A stretch of 64,000 nucleotides of DNA from Hyalella azteca (GCF_000764305.2 NW_025934911.1:1-64000), one strand, 5' to 3'; shown: positions 36,281 to 49,038, counted from the stretch's first letter. Numbers and translations: made by a program. Notes: generated by a model not told the origin, from the letters alone.

Positions 36281-36448
36281 GGGGCAAGTAGAGGCGCGGC
36301 TCTAGCGTAGGGTGTGAGGCTGACGCCTCCTGCTGCCAGCAGCTTCTTCTTTAGTTCCTCTTGTGGGCTGTAGAACGTGAGGCGTTCGCAGCGGGTGAGG
36401 GTGATAGGCGGTGCCTGGAGGTCTTGCAGGACAAGGTTATACTCAAAC
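36281..36448 (-). CDS. AF9/ENL: AF9/ENL-like gene copy 1, YEATS exon C (3' end truncated at junction)
   Basis: The acceptor AATGTGCAG precedes base 36448 and phase joins AG+G to give Arg. It encodes the last YEATS strands and the C-terminal helix: FEYNLVLQDLQAPPITLTRC then ERLTFYSPQEELKKKLLAAGG, matching the RCEKLTF...RRKLL part of AF9/ENL. The reading then passes into a Pro/Ala segment and stops matching copy 2 at 36281, exactly at a repeat-unit boundary. The rest of the exon is missing or misassembled. Confidence 0.85.
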
Positions 36449-36717
36449 CTGCACATTGGTGACATGGTTTAAACGTGCCAACAAATTATATAAACTCACA
36501 GACTTTTCATCCAGCATTATTCAGATAAAGGAAACAATACATAAAATATGAGCAGCGTTGTCCATACAACAGTGACAACCTGCTTTATTCTACCCATGAA
36601 TTTATCTGAACACCATCAATAAACTTCTAATATATATTATGTAGGAGGACAGTATAAAATTAACATCATCAATTCACAATTATGTTCAGGAATTAAAACA
36701 GGAAATGATCAAGGTAC

Positions 36718-36811
36718 CTCATTTGTTTCTTGTTCTTCAAGAAAACGTCCACAGGAAAATAGAATGCTGCATACCCCTTCTCAGTAATGATGAAAGGAGG
36801 CGTCTGGAGGG
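36718..36811 (-). CDS. AF9/ENL: AF9/ENL-like gene copy 1, YEATS exon B
   Basis: 94 bases between a strong acceptor (TTGTTTGCCCTTGCAG) and the donor AG|GTACCT. It encodes TLQTPPFIITEKGYAAFYFP then VDVFLKNKKQMR. The GYA motif carries the aromatic Tyr of the acyl-lysine pocket. AF9/ENL and copy 2 have GYAGF here; copy 1 has Ala in place of the second Gly. The introns are 506 bases upstream and 269 bases downstream. Confidence 0.92.
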
Positions 36812-37317
36812 CTGCAAGGGCAAACAAAAATACAGTAAGACAACATGCACACTGCAAGTGAACAAAAAGAGGATAGTGCCATTGAAGGTATTTAGACAGG
36901 AGCTGTTTCTTTATTACAATTATTTCTGAACAATGATGGCAATGAACTTGATTAAAGTGCATAGCTGGATCAACAGATGGTGACCAAATAATGAAGACTG
37001 ATGAATGGGCCATGGTACAATTCTCACTGTATGAATATGACAAATTGTATTATGTCAAGTGAATACATACAAGAAAGTTAAACATTATAAAATTCCATTT
37101 AACTAAGCTCTTTTACAGGAACTAAAGCATTGATAGAGATGAAAAAGAGCCTCTGAATTGTCACAACTGCACTCAGCTACATTCTTATAGCTGAAGTATA
37201 AAATGTATTTCAATCATAATGAAAGATAAAGCCACCTTCTCCAGATGGCACAATTGGCACTGGTTTATACAGCAGGAAGGTAAAATGCATTGCAAATGAT
37301 GAAAGACAAGAACTCAC

Positions 37318-37498
37318 TTCTCTTGGGCCCCTTGAAACTTTCATGTAGATTGAAGACAACCTTCTCTACAATATCAGCGAGGCTGCGATCATTCTCCCCC
37401 CTGACCCACACACTCCACTCGTGGGTGAAGCCCTCTTTAGTTACATGCTGCAGCACCCGGGCAGTGTGCCCGAGCTCAATGCTCACTGCCACTACACT
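37318..37498 (-). CDS. AF9/ENL: AF9/ENL-like gene copy 1, YEATS exon A
   Basis: 181 bases from the acceptor TTTTCAACAG to the donor A|GTGAGT. Starting in phase 0, 60 codons encode VVAVSIELGHTARV, the characteristic EGFTHEWSVWVRG and VEKVVFNLHESFKGPKR. The HESF motif with His and Phe of the acyl-lysine binding cage is intact. This identifies the AF9/ENL (not GAS41 or YEATS2) branch, a histone crotonyl/acetyl reader that brings the super elongation complex to chromatin. Family members usually have a very short first coding exon; I could not locate it upstream. Confidence 0.95.
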
Positions 37499-40400
37499 CT
37501 GTTGAAAATTGGTACAGGTGTGAAGTAGGCTGGGTAAATACAATTTTACCTTGTAAATACAAGGTAAAATGTCTTAAAAGATATCAGCCTAAAGAGCATA
37601 TCATCAGCCTAAAGTAAATATCTTCATGGGCCATATGCTGAACTGAACAGTTAAGTCAGAGTCAATCATGAAGAACCAAACTTCAGGGATATCTCTAATG
37701 ATAAATCACATAAGGCATCACTAAGCTTCTATTTACAATGCAATTCTCAAGTAATAATTAGATTACATAAGAAATTCTTTTTCATCCTCAGGAAATTTAT
37801 TCAGCCCCACAAAATGTAGCCATGCCACAACACCCTCATTAAATGTCAAACCAGCCATCTAAATAATGCCTGGCAAGTTCCAGATTTGGAGTTCGCCTTT
37901 GCACCTCAGGAATTCCAAAGCTCTGAGTCCATTTTGTTACTGAATGACCCTATGGCTTCCCATCATTTTACCTCCTATTTTAATATTCTTATATTTTCTG
38001 CATAGAGAACAAAATGAAGAAAAAACTATTCATATTAAAATGAAATGTGGTTAGCAATTAGCAAACTTACCATTGCCATTCTTAGTGAGCTGCAAAGAGT
38101 TGAGAAGAGTAGCTAAGTTATAGAACACTAAGAACTCTTTATAAAATCAGAGAGTTGAGAGAATATAGCCTGATATATTTAATCATTAATTGAATATGAA
38201 TCACAAGTAAGTATATGCCTCTTCAACCTGAAATGGAGGAGTTGGGTGAGCACAAGCAACACAAATATAACTTTCTTTGCATATTGTGTGATCATTTAAT
38301 AGAGATATTTCAAAGTCCTGCAGTATTATGCAGACTGAAATCATTTAGGAATCTCATGCTTATAAAATACATTGGCACTAGCAGGTTTGCCTGTCATTGC
38401 CTAAGATCTATAATGCCAGCTATTTTACAAACTTATTGTACTAAATCATTTAAATATGAATATAACAATGCATGCTATTTACAGCATGCCATGTTCTAAC
38501 TCATACCTTACACACATCATAGAACTCATATTTGGATCTAGTTTTAAAATAGAAAAAACTAAATTGTTTTTTAAAAATTTTTTTTTCTGTTTTAAAAACT
38601 CCACTGAAATAAAATTAAGAATATTTTACAGTAGATACTAGAATATTACAGAAATATACTGATCAGTAATGAACAGAAACATTGCAAGCATCAGTAAACT
38701 TGAGAGTAATTATCTTGGAGGCAAACATGGAATTATTTCATGTATAAGAAGCAGGTTCCCAGGACCAAGAGGCGTCCTGATCACACTTGCCCTTGTAATG
38801 GGCTGTCACTCTTACTGCTGGAGAGTGGTGGTAACCTTGATCCCACTTGGGGAAGTAACTCTCCCCCAGTTAAGAGTTATTGTAAAATTATTTTGAATCT
38901 TGAAATTCATGGTAAACAATATCTATATTTTTGTTATCAGTGCCCTCCATCTCATTCTCTTTGCAGACCATTATTTCATGCACCAGTGTTGAATCAAGTT
39001 CCAAATCTCCCATCCGCCATTATCTCTTACTCACACTACTGCTTGTGGCTGGTGCCAAGTTATACCTTTTTATACCTTTATAGTTATACCTTTATACCTA
39101 GTTGCCAAGATATACCTTTTCAAATCACTGCTCATACATACATTGATAAAGGCTTTAATGCCATGTTTTTGAGATTACTGTTCTAGATGAGAAATATATT
39201 TATCTGTTATCCTGCTGGATAGTTTATTTTGTATACCTATATGTTTTGAAGTTTGAATTGATGATGTGTTTAATAATAGTTGTGTTAGGTGTTTATAGTG
39301 TAAATATTTTACAGAAGCATCTTCAAGTACTTTCACAGAAGCCAAATTATGCTTAAATAACCTACAGGTAATTCATGTAACAAGACAATCTCCATATTTT
39401 GTGTGCCAAAAGCAGTGAATCAAGTGTCAAGGAATGTTTAATGATATTGAAGGGGATGATACGTATATAAAGTATTAAATGACCAGTGAAAAAATGTGCA
39501 ATGGTCATAATTGGATATTTACCACACTAATGAAACATAGTTACAAATAGAATAGTAACAGATAAAACATAATTTATACCTATTCTTTATACCTACCTAG
39601 CTGATTTCAATTAGAGCTGATAAGCACCTTACAAAACTTGCTCTAGCATAGGGGTTGGTGATTTGGAGCTTTCAGTAGACTAATAAAGTTTTCCATGTAA
39701 TTGCAAGGTTTGCTGGTGAATATATAAACTAATAGAAACTAATAATATTTGAATATTAACTAATAATTAAATATAGAATTCTAACCCTTTATTTAAATAA
39801 ATTTAAAATATATAATGTAACTGCCTCTAACTTGAACAGCATTTGTAACTTAAACAAAAATATAACTACATTAAATATTAATATAATAATGTAATAAAGT
39901 CATGACGGGTTTTTCTCTTTCTCTCAATTGTTAAAGCTTTGAGTGGAAAATAGCAAGAGTATACAAAATTCATGCGAGTGCAATATTCCCGCAAATTATT
40001 ATTGTCAACTAATAGAAAATTTGAAGTCATATTTTGTGCTTATGTTGGTTATTGGCAGCTATTTTGGTGTGTACATTCTTTCTGCCAATGGGCATTTAAT
40101 GAAATTCAGTGACTAGGTGTAGAATTAAATTAAATATTGAGTCAACTTCACCTGCAACCAACCAAAGCTTATTTCTTCCTATTTTTATGGTTCACAATCT
40201 TGCCTTCCATAAATAGGCAAAGACACATTGTAGTAAACATTTTATAACATATTTAAAAAAGGACAAATAAAACCCAGGGCAGCAGACTTGATTCTGCATT
40301 TCTTAAACTGATAAAAATTTGACAGAAGCAACCAAGTAAGGAAAAGTTACTGATTATGTTACTAATAATATTGTAATTTACATGTTATGCATATATTTGC

Positions 40401-43400
40401 AAAATAACACTAAATTTACAGCACATTCTAGCTGTGCAGATGATGGAATGATTTTGAGAGAAAATGAGAAAATTATACATATGAAAAACTGCATATTTAA
40501 TAATTTTAAATACAACTTATAGCAGGGAATGCAATGCAAGGTACTGCAGAAGAAGAGCCAAGTACTAGTTGTAAATGCAAGAGCTAAGGAATGGACCGGA
40601 TGCATTTGCATGGATTAATGGTGAAGCTGATCAGACTGAATGTAGTATATTTATTATATATGCAGATAAGTGGCAGGATAGATGCTAGCAGCCCCAGCTG
40701 AGCTGGAATGCAGATAAGTCAAAATCCAGGGAGATAAGAATGACAGCAGACGTGGTATTTAAATTAAGAAGGGAACACATGATGTGAAATGAAAGTTTAT
40801 TGCAAGATGTAGGTATAGTACAGAACAGGAGACTGAGCAAGTGGGAATGTGTCATCCAATATTGAAGGAGTGGGTTAACTAAAACACCTCCTGGTGAAGC
40901 ATAATGCATAGGAGTGATGAGGCTTGCAATATTAGAAGCCATGTGGGGGGTATTAATAAACAACACAACCACATCAAAACTCCCATGATACCAGTGAAGG
41001 CCCGGGACAGCCATAATCGTCCTAATTGACATTCTCCTCAAGTCATCACTACCCTCAAACTAGGAGAAATATACAAGACATTCCAGCTGGTCTAAATCTA
41101 GGCCTCTCTAACACATAGCCAATGCTTAATAATTATTAACCATATGACAAACTCTGCTGGATCTATTTCATATATAAGTGACAGCGTTTCAAGTATTATT
41201 GTAACTACTGTCCATGATTAATGGTGCACTAGTCAACATTCAAGCAACACTGGAAAATCTGGTAGGAGCATCCCATGGAGGAGCAAACACTGCCTATGCC
41301 AACTAACAATTTCACCAATCTTGCTTACCCTTACCCATAAATTTTCTGAATGAATTAACTCATTTAATTTTTGAAATGAACTAGGAGGTGGATAGCTAAA
41401 CTCATACCTAACAGCGAATGAAGCCATTATTATTTTCAATGATAAATTGCCTCCACCATAAATTGCATATTCTACCAATTTTCTGCAACAGATATTCATC
41501 AGGAAAATTAGTATAACTGTTCCTTCAATATGACCCATGCCCTTTGGTTTTAACTCTACTTTGTACCATCCAAATTGAATAAAAAAAATCGTTAATTTTC
41601 ATTTTTTTTAAACTACTTATGAAATAAGCAGTTTTACTAGTAATTTCCAGAGAAATTTTCCCCTTAATTATACCACACTATCAAGCTATCAAGTCTCAAT
41701 TTGGCAGATGTAGAATTAATTTTCATGCCGTGCAGTAATTTTTATAGCAATGAACTTTTTTCTCCAAGCTACAAACTCAATTATTTTTTTTTTTTAAAAG
41801 GCCTCCCACACTCACCATTCCAACAAAAAAAAAATGAATTGATTTTATTAATTAAAAACAGGGAATGGTTTCATGTCAATGATTACTCAATTACTACCAG
41901 TTAGTTTAACACAAGTTTTCAATTTTACTTCAACATTGCCATTAAAAATCTTTTTCTTTCCTCCCAACTCAATCCTGTTGGTGATTTTCCCAACTTTTTC
42001 TTTTCATGTTACAAATCATTTTCACTGTTATAAGCTTCCTGACATGGCCAGCAATAAAAGAATGTTGATGAAAAGGCTCAAGGCATAGGGGACTGGGGAA
42101 ATGGAGACTTCAGAGATCAGGAAAATCTCAAAGTACCAAACCACAGAATTCCATATTTTCTGGTATCCTATTAGCAAGCCATGACATTTCCCATCAAACC
42201 AAAATTTTTGAATACTTGGAGCCACAAGATTGATTTCACTAAGATCATACAATCTAGTAGCTGCAATATTTCAGCTAAGACTGGTCCCTTAATCTTGAAT
42301 ATTAACATGCCCAATTTCAAGGTGGAATTTGAGCAAGATAACATATAAACAGATAAATTTACCTTCTTGGATCAGAAAACCTGAATGGGACCTCTCCTCT
42401 AGGGTCTAGAAATAATCTTATATTTTTTCATGAAGCACAGAGCAAGCAAGGTGGAATTTATGACCAGCAATATATGAACACCAGCAATATATGAACAAAT
42501 GCACTAGTTGTATGAGATTGTAGAACATGTAATCAGACTTTACTTACATACCACATCAAGCCAGCGATTCTGCTTGATTAATAACATATATATATATGAC
42601 CCACTGATTCTAATATTTCAGCCTGCATGCAGCAAGTAAGAGACCCAGCAGGATCAGGTTTGAATTGAAAGCATAATCATTACTTTCCTAGAATTCTGGC
42701 CTTTCCAAGAAGCAAAGGGCTCATCAATAATTTCTGTACCTGGCTAGAATGACCTAGAATTTATGAACCACAATTCTTAGAATTCCATCCTACATAAAAA
42801 AAATCCCTTTCTGAGCAGTGATTAGAGCTGTTTTACACTTTATGGAGCCTAAAAATTATAAGCAGCAGAATTGCTTTGTATAAAATTATTAAAACAAAGG
42901 GATTGAGCTGCAAAATCTAAAAATAAATGAAAAAATCATTTTTTGGAGTTACAATATTTTATAAGCATATTTTTCTATCTTGCAACAAAAGGAGAATGGT
43001 GGAGTCTATGTGTGCAGGAATGGAAATATAAACTTTGTGCCATGAATACAGGATTGATTTAATTGTATTTTCATTATTTATAAGAATTGACCTACTGCTT
43101 TGTCCTACAAGATTTTAATAGATGAATTGCCTCTGAGTAATTGATACTTTTGGTTGGCAAGAAAACTGCACAGAAAGCACTACCAAGGCAACTCCATCAA
43201 GATTTGAAATTTATCAACTAGGTATATATTATAAGAGACTTGGAGGAGAAAGGTTCTAGATTCTACCATTGGCATCAATGTAGCTCATGTTACAGCACTC
43301 TAGTGTCTGATTGTCTGCTTTCAATGGAAATGATTTAATATTCAAACAAAACTATCCTTAACTATCTAGTTTCTACCATCAATGCCACTAACAATTTCAC

Positions 43401-43671
43401 CACACAGCCCAAGGCCAGAGCACTTGACACATCCCAGCCTTTAAAATTTAAATAATTATTCTATTTTATTAACAAAAGTAAGCCATGACTTTCTTATGCA
43501 ATCAAGAAACTTTCTTAGTTATTACAGGCCACACTTGCCAGGAGGTAATTGAATTGGTAATTCTGAACCATACTATAGTTTTTAATGACAACTAGCAAAG
43601 TATGTGCAGTATCTGCCATCTGCAGAGCAGTGACCTTGCATTAACATATGTGTCATTGACATTGGTTAACG
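37499..43671. other. Long 5' intron or flank of AF9 copy 1
   Basis: AT-rich, duplicated at 56575-62365 with roughly 96% identity throughout, so ORF conservation between the copies (for example 41233-41538 versus 60017-60322) is not evidence of coding. An AT-rich segment at about 39717-40015 is absent from copy 2. A (TA)n run occurs at about 42586-42597. Confidence 0.5.
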
Positions 43672-44237
43672 TTTATAGCTAGACATTTTTAAAATCACAG
43701 ACAATTTGCATTGCAATGGTAATTAGCAAGCAATTCAGGTCAAGGTCAGCACCTTCCAAATTTCTGGTTCTAATGGATTACCGGTACTCATTCAATCGGA
43801 ATCAATCCACTTCATTGGCTGCTTTGTGTAAAACAACCATATGCAAAACATGATGGTAATTTGTAAAACAAGGATTGTTTAAAATCAGTTCATTTTCAAT
43901 TTCATCTACTCAATATTTTTAATCAGTTTTGGTATTACTTTAGATTGAGTGCATCCAAAAAATGGGTGTTTTATTCAATTATGTTTTTTGGGTGTAGATT
44001 AAGAATCTGAAATCCGTTTTTAGCGGTCGGCATCAGAAATTTTCAATGGAACCTGGTCCTAACTGGACCTAACCTGCAAGGTTTTTGTTGATCAGCTAGG
44101 TTTTTTCTATGTTTGGAGTACGTCCGGCGGCCAGAAAAACCTAGCCAATCAACGAAAACCTCGCAGGTTAGGTCCAGTTAGGAACAGGTTCCTTTAAAAA
44201 TTTCCGATGCCGACCACCAAAAGCGGATTTCAGATTC
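43672..44237. repeat. Tandem duplicate unit a (period 783)
   Basis: Matches 44455-45020 from TTTATAGCTAGACATTTTT onward. It ends where a TTAA element has inserted. Confidence 0.85.
43931..44237. mobile_element. Foldback MITE, interrupted copy
   Basis: Same palindromic element as 44714-45102. Its right arm is cut at TTAA (44238-44241). Confidence 0.8.
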
Positions 44238-44454
44238 TTAACACGTTGGCCGCGATTGCTGATTTGGCCCGAATGCCGTACGGGCGATAGGTTCAAACTT
44301 GTATATCTTCAGTTACCCGGCAGATAGCAAGGAGAAAAGTTGTGTGCAGCTCTGCAGGGGTATGTTCTGTCATTGTATCACGTAAAATTCGTGGCCGCAT
44401 TTGGTGCACATCGCTCAGGGTTGAAATTTGTCATTATTCCTGGCGATGTGTACA
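44238..44454. mobile_element. Truncated TTAA (piggyBac-type) element
   Basis: Starts TTAACACGTTGGCCGCG, close to the terminus of the 15596-15947 element. It sits exactly at the TTAA present in the uninterrupted foldback copy. The right end is missing because the tandem duplication junction follows at 44454. Confidence 0.6.
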
Positions 44455-44713
44455 TTTATAGCTAGACATTTTTAAAATCACAGACAATTTGCATTGCAAT
44501 GGTAATTAGCAAGCAATTCAGGTCAAGGTCAGCACCTTCCAAATTTCTGGTTCTAATGGATTACCGGTACTCATTCAATCGGAATCAATCCACTTCATTG
44601 GCTGCTTTGTGCAAAACAACCATATGCAAAACATGATGGTAATTTGTAAAACAAGGATTGTTTAAAATCAGTTCATTTTCAATTTCATCTGCTCAATATT
44701 TTTAATCAGTTTT

Positions 44714-45102
44714 GGTATTACTTTAGATTGAGTGCATCCAAAAAATGGGTGTTTTATTTAATTATATGTTTTTTGGGTGTAGATTAAGAATCTGAAATCC
44801 GTTTTTAGCGGTCGGCATCAGAAATTTTCAATGGAACCTGGTCCTAACTGGACCTAACCTGCAAGGTTTTCGTTGATCGGCTAGGTTTTTTCTATGTTTG
44901 GAGTACGTCCGGCGGCCATAAAAACCTAGCCAATCAATGAAAACCTCGCAGGTTAGGTCCAGTTAGGAACAGGTTCCTTTAAAAATTTCTGATGCCGACC
45001 ACCAAAAACGGATTCCAGATTCTTAATCTACACCCCTAAAAACATATACCAGTAATTAAAAAAAACACCTCTTTTTGGATGCACTTAATCTAAAGTATTA
45101 CC
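44714..45102. mobile_element. Complete foldback MITE, 389 bp, with 8-bp target duplication
   Basis: Nearly full-length palindrome of two arms of about 190 bases. Termini are GGTATTACTTTAGATTGAGT and, inverted, GGTAATACTTTAGATTAAGT. Flanks tcagtttt (44706-44713) and tcagtttc (45103-45110) differ at one base. Its transcript would fold into one long hairpin. Confidence 0.85.
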
Positions 45103-45689
45103 TCAGTTTCTCAAGTAGGTATGTTAGTATGATAGTGCTGGTAATGTTAAAGTGTCAGTCACAGCCCACAGGGCTAGAAAAGTCCAATTTTTTTCTAAAA
45201 TATTGCAGCTCTAGTATATAATTCCAGTAGGTATGAAATCTCACGGCTCTAATGTCATACATTTTTGTTTGATTGAAAAAATTGCAGTTTGCACTTGGCA
45301 AAAATTTTGTTTAATAAAATTTTCAACTGTTGGTGCAATCCACAGTATATATACTTCAATGCTCCCAGTCCCACCTCCTGCCAAAATAACATGCAGAACC
45401 AGAACATAATAACAAGTCAACTCAAAACATTTCCTGGTAAACCAGCTCAAAACCAGCTGGTAAATCATGAAGCCATGGCTCGAAAAATCTAGTTGCGGCT
45501 CACCAGGCATCAAGACAGTTCAAGTAGGTAGATATATTTGATGCCTGGTCCAAGAAAGTGAAGAAACTCACTGGATTACTGGTCTTGGTCTATTAATAAC
45601 TAATAAGGAGTAATAGCCTAGGCTATAGTATAGTACAGATTCATTAAAAAAAATCAATCAAAAATAAACTTGAGGAGCAACAAAATTAA

Positions 45690-46050
45690 AAATGTTCTCC
45701 TTGACTAGGCAAAAAAAGTAAGTTGACTTTGGTCATTAGCAGCTTAGCCATACCTAGCCTGCTAGCCACAATGTTTACGAATTACAGGTACCTAGTACTA
45801 AGCCACCTGCATACATGATCAGCCAGATCAGGAACTAGGTAGTAGGTACTAGGTACTAGTGAACTAGTCTACTCACAAAACTATTCTGATATAGTTTGGT
45901 GATTATAGCTACCTAGTCTTCCTTGTACCTTGTAAAACAATATGAGTCTGGATAATCATGGCTAATAATATGAGAAGAGAATATACCCCTCAACCCCTCG
46001 GCGTCAATCGAAAAATGGCATGGACACAGGGTCACAGGCGGTTCACGTTC
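45690..46050. repeat. Region conserved with 17600-17900
   Basis: Retained in the old locus copy while much of the intervening DNA has diverged or been lost. Candidate place for the AF9 first exon or promoter; none is identifiable. Confidence 0.5.
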
Positions 46051-46701
46051 AACCTGCAATCCTGCATTAGCCATCATTTATTAAAAATTATCCACACAAA
46101 CAGAGAAATATAGTTAATATGATCTCACGGCAGTACGGATTTCAACTTAGCCCAACGGGTTAGATGGCTACTAGATTATTGTGAACAAAATAACATTACA
46201 ATACCTACTAATTTATATGGGACGTCGGCATTCATCTGCGATGATCTGCCTACTTCTTCTTCTTAGCAGGGGGTCCACACTGTGGTGGACATAAAGCCAC
46301 AGGTCTGCCTGATGGATGACCGCTGGGCCTGAGAGCTTGTTGCTTGTTAAGTTTTTAGCCTCTTAGTACAGGAAGCTAGTCTGTGCTCTCTTAAGGGAGA
46401 TCGGTTCTCTAGTAGCTCCGTACAAGATTTGAGGAGTTTGAAAGATACAAGTAATTAGTAAATGGACTTAAAATTAGAAGCTCAATTGAGGCAAAGCATG
46501 AAAGGTAAATGAATGCTGATTTAGCCTCCGGGCCTCCCTAGCTCAGCTACCTACTTCAAAAGTTCAAATACCTAAAAGACTTGTCTAGATGTTTATAAAT
46601 ATGCCAACGATAACAGCAGGCAGAATATAAGTGGCAGTAGCCAGTAGTCAGATGTGCACATGGCCGTCATGCATGCTTGTGTACAGCTGTTGCATGGCAA
46701 C

Positions 46702-47030
46702 CTACAGCTCGCCTAACCTGCCTGACTTCAATATGAATAAAGTAAAAAATCGAAATATTTTCTGTTGTACATTATCATTATGATTACCTCCCCCCAACAA
46801 ATTACAAAGAGTAAATTCAACATTAATGCATCTTAAATTACGTTGTAGCTCTTGTCTTGGCAGTGCATGACGTTGACAATCCAGAAGAAAATGCGCTATT
46901 GTATCCGATGCATTGCAGGTGGTACATTGATCTGTGTTGCTCATGTTGAATCTGTATAGATGGCTCTTGACACCGGCATGACCAATTCTGAGTCTTGCAG
47001 CTGCACACTTTAACCTGCGGGACTTTAAGG
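46702..47030 (-). pseudogene. LINE ORF2 C-terminus on minus strand
   Basis: Encodes CAAARLRIGHAGVKSHLYRF then CTTCNASDTIAHFLLDC and a C-terminal tail, ending in a stop at 46702. It is a diverged relative of the plus-strand element at 47500-49024 (ARLRLGHAGVKSHL, CPTCNTEDTIEHSILHC). The upstream part is lost. Confidence 0.75.
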
Positions 47031-47499
47031 CTGGACCTGCGGCCTGCCTACTGCAAAACGTTTCTGGATCTGGGCTGGAACGTATACGTCGTGGTCACGT
47101 CTGACTATGCATTGAAAACGCATCATACGAAAGAACTCTCATAACACAAATATTTGTAAGATGCATATAGAAAGATGAAGAGAATAAGGTTGGCGGTAAC
47201 TGGAGCCAGAAGGCTGTACAAAAAGCAATGGTAAAATGATAATAACAGTAGCAATAATGCAAAAAATATTAATGGTCTGAGTGATCTCGAAATCTAATGA
47301 CAATTTTAAAAATTACGCTGCAATAAATTTGACACAGCAATAATAGACAAAATTATTTCCCTGTTGAACCTTCCTTCTTCTTATTAGCGCATTTTCTCAT
47401 TTATGGAAAAAGGCGCTATTGTGGTCGTCATGTCCTTCCGTCCGTCCGTGACCACGTTTTCGTCGACGAGAAAATGCACTCTGTCACTCACTGCAGTGG

Positions 47500-49024
47500 A
47501 AATGTCTCTAAATCTCTGTTAAAGCAACTAGAGACTGTGCAAAACTCAGCACTCAGATACATTTTGGGTGCTCGTCGTACCACACCTGTCTTATCCTTGC
47601 AAGTTGAAAGCTTCATTCCTCCATTGAAACTCAGATTTCTTTTCCTATTCATGAAGTGGGTGCTCAGATACATGTACTTGCCTGAGGGGGACCAAGTGGC
47701 ATCTATGTTGGGATTCCTGGATCAGGATATTCTTTTGAACTCACCATTTATTGCAACAGCTCGTCAAAGTTTCCAGATGCTGAACCTTCCACCCTTGCAA
47801 CGTGTTCCAACTTCTCTGCTATCGTGTTTTCCACCTCACGTGGATCTTTCTTCCAGCATCTGCCTGAACCTGCTGAGCCCTGATGTTAATTCGATGCCTC
47901 GTGAAATCACTAAGAATTGCTTTCAAGACTTTTGGAAGCAGAACTATCCTCAGCATATGCAGATCTATACTGATGATCACGTTCTGCTACTGGATCAGTG
48001 TCTGCTGGACTTTACCTGCCATCTACCAACCTGGCTACTGGGTGGCTGCTGAATCCAGTGCACACCATACTGGGCGCTGAATTATTTGCTATACTCAAAG
48101 CCATGCAGCTTGCCATCACTGATGAATCTCTGGAGGATAAGCCAATTCTGATCCTGACTGACTCACGAACAGCACTGCAAGTTCTTTCTTCACTGTCAGT
48201 TTGCTCCTATTGCTCAATCATTGCTCAATTTCATAAACTGATGCAAATCAAGGGGCTCGATAGAGTGACGATGTGTTGGGTTCGTGGCCATAGCAACATT
48301 CGTGGGAATGAAGTGGCTGACAGAATAGCAAACCTCGCACATGCAAATGATCGCTCTGCCAGATCCAGTTTGTGCTTTGAGGAGTGGCTCTGTCTGTTAA
48401 AGAACAAATTCTTGAACTATTGGTCACTCTGGTGGTCAGAGGAAGTGCAGTCTTCAGGGAAGGGAACCTTCAGACTGGGCTTGGGAGAGACAGTAAATTA
48501 TGTGGACTATGGACCGCTACCTCGCTCAGTTTAATGTGCTGTGGCTCGTCTGCGGCTTGGTCATGCTGGTGTGAAATCCCACTTGGCCCGCTTCAATTTG
48601 GCCAATTCCGGCATCTGCCCCACATGCAACACAGAAGACACAATTGAGCATTCCATTTTGCACTGTTCGCTATACATCAATCAGAGGAGGGAGTTTCGTT
48701 CAAATCTGGAGAACCTTTCACTTCCTTGGAACCTCATCACAGCTCTGGGAGGGGGTGATATTCCTGAAAAAAGAACTGCAGTCATTCATCGCCTGGGACA
48801 ATACCTGCTAAAATGCAGCATGGTGAACACCCTATGAAAATTATCAGTGCCTAATTCCTTTGTTATTTTCTTCCACACAAAAGCCTCTTTGTGAGAGCAT
48901 GAAGAAAATTTCAAAATGAAGTGAAGAGGCAGTTGAGTTGGAGTTTTCATGAAAAACAAGTTGTGCTCAGGCTGGGAGGTGTGACTGTTTCACACCCGAA
49001 GTCTTAAAATCAAATAAAAAAAAA
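47500..49024 (+). mobile_element. 5'-truncated RNase H LINE with poly-A tail and target duplication
   Basis: Flanked by a 14-base direct repeat ACTCACTGCAGTGG (47486-47499 and 49025-49038), with an A-rich tail at the 3' end. The coding part holds the end of RT (RYILGARRTTPVLSLQVE), RNase H (QIYTD, LGAELFAILKAMQLA, LILTDSRTALQ, CWVRGHSNIRGNEVADRIA) and the C-terminal CPTCN...H...C motif. One frameshift near 48000 and one TAA at 48532-48534 disable it. It is the I-like type of LINE. Confidence 0.9.
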
Positions 49025-49038
49025 ACTCACTGCAGTGG

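Larger units (their letters stand above)
36281..43790. repeat. 7.5-kb segmental duplication, copy 1 (partner 55350-62500)
   Basis: Collinear high identity with 55350-62500 across YEATS exons, introns and intergenic DNA, with small indels. It indicates a recent duplication or two haplotypes placed in tandem. Confidence 0.9.

Noticed and set aside
41233..41538. 101-codon minus-strand ORF, conserved at 60017-60322
   Set aside because: The whole surrounding DNA is equally conserved by recent duplication. No domain, and stop-free length is within chance for this region.
42586..42597. (TA)n run
   Set aside because: Ordinary microsatellite, also present in the duplicate copies.
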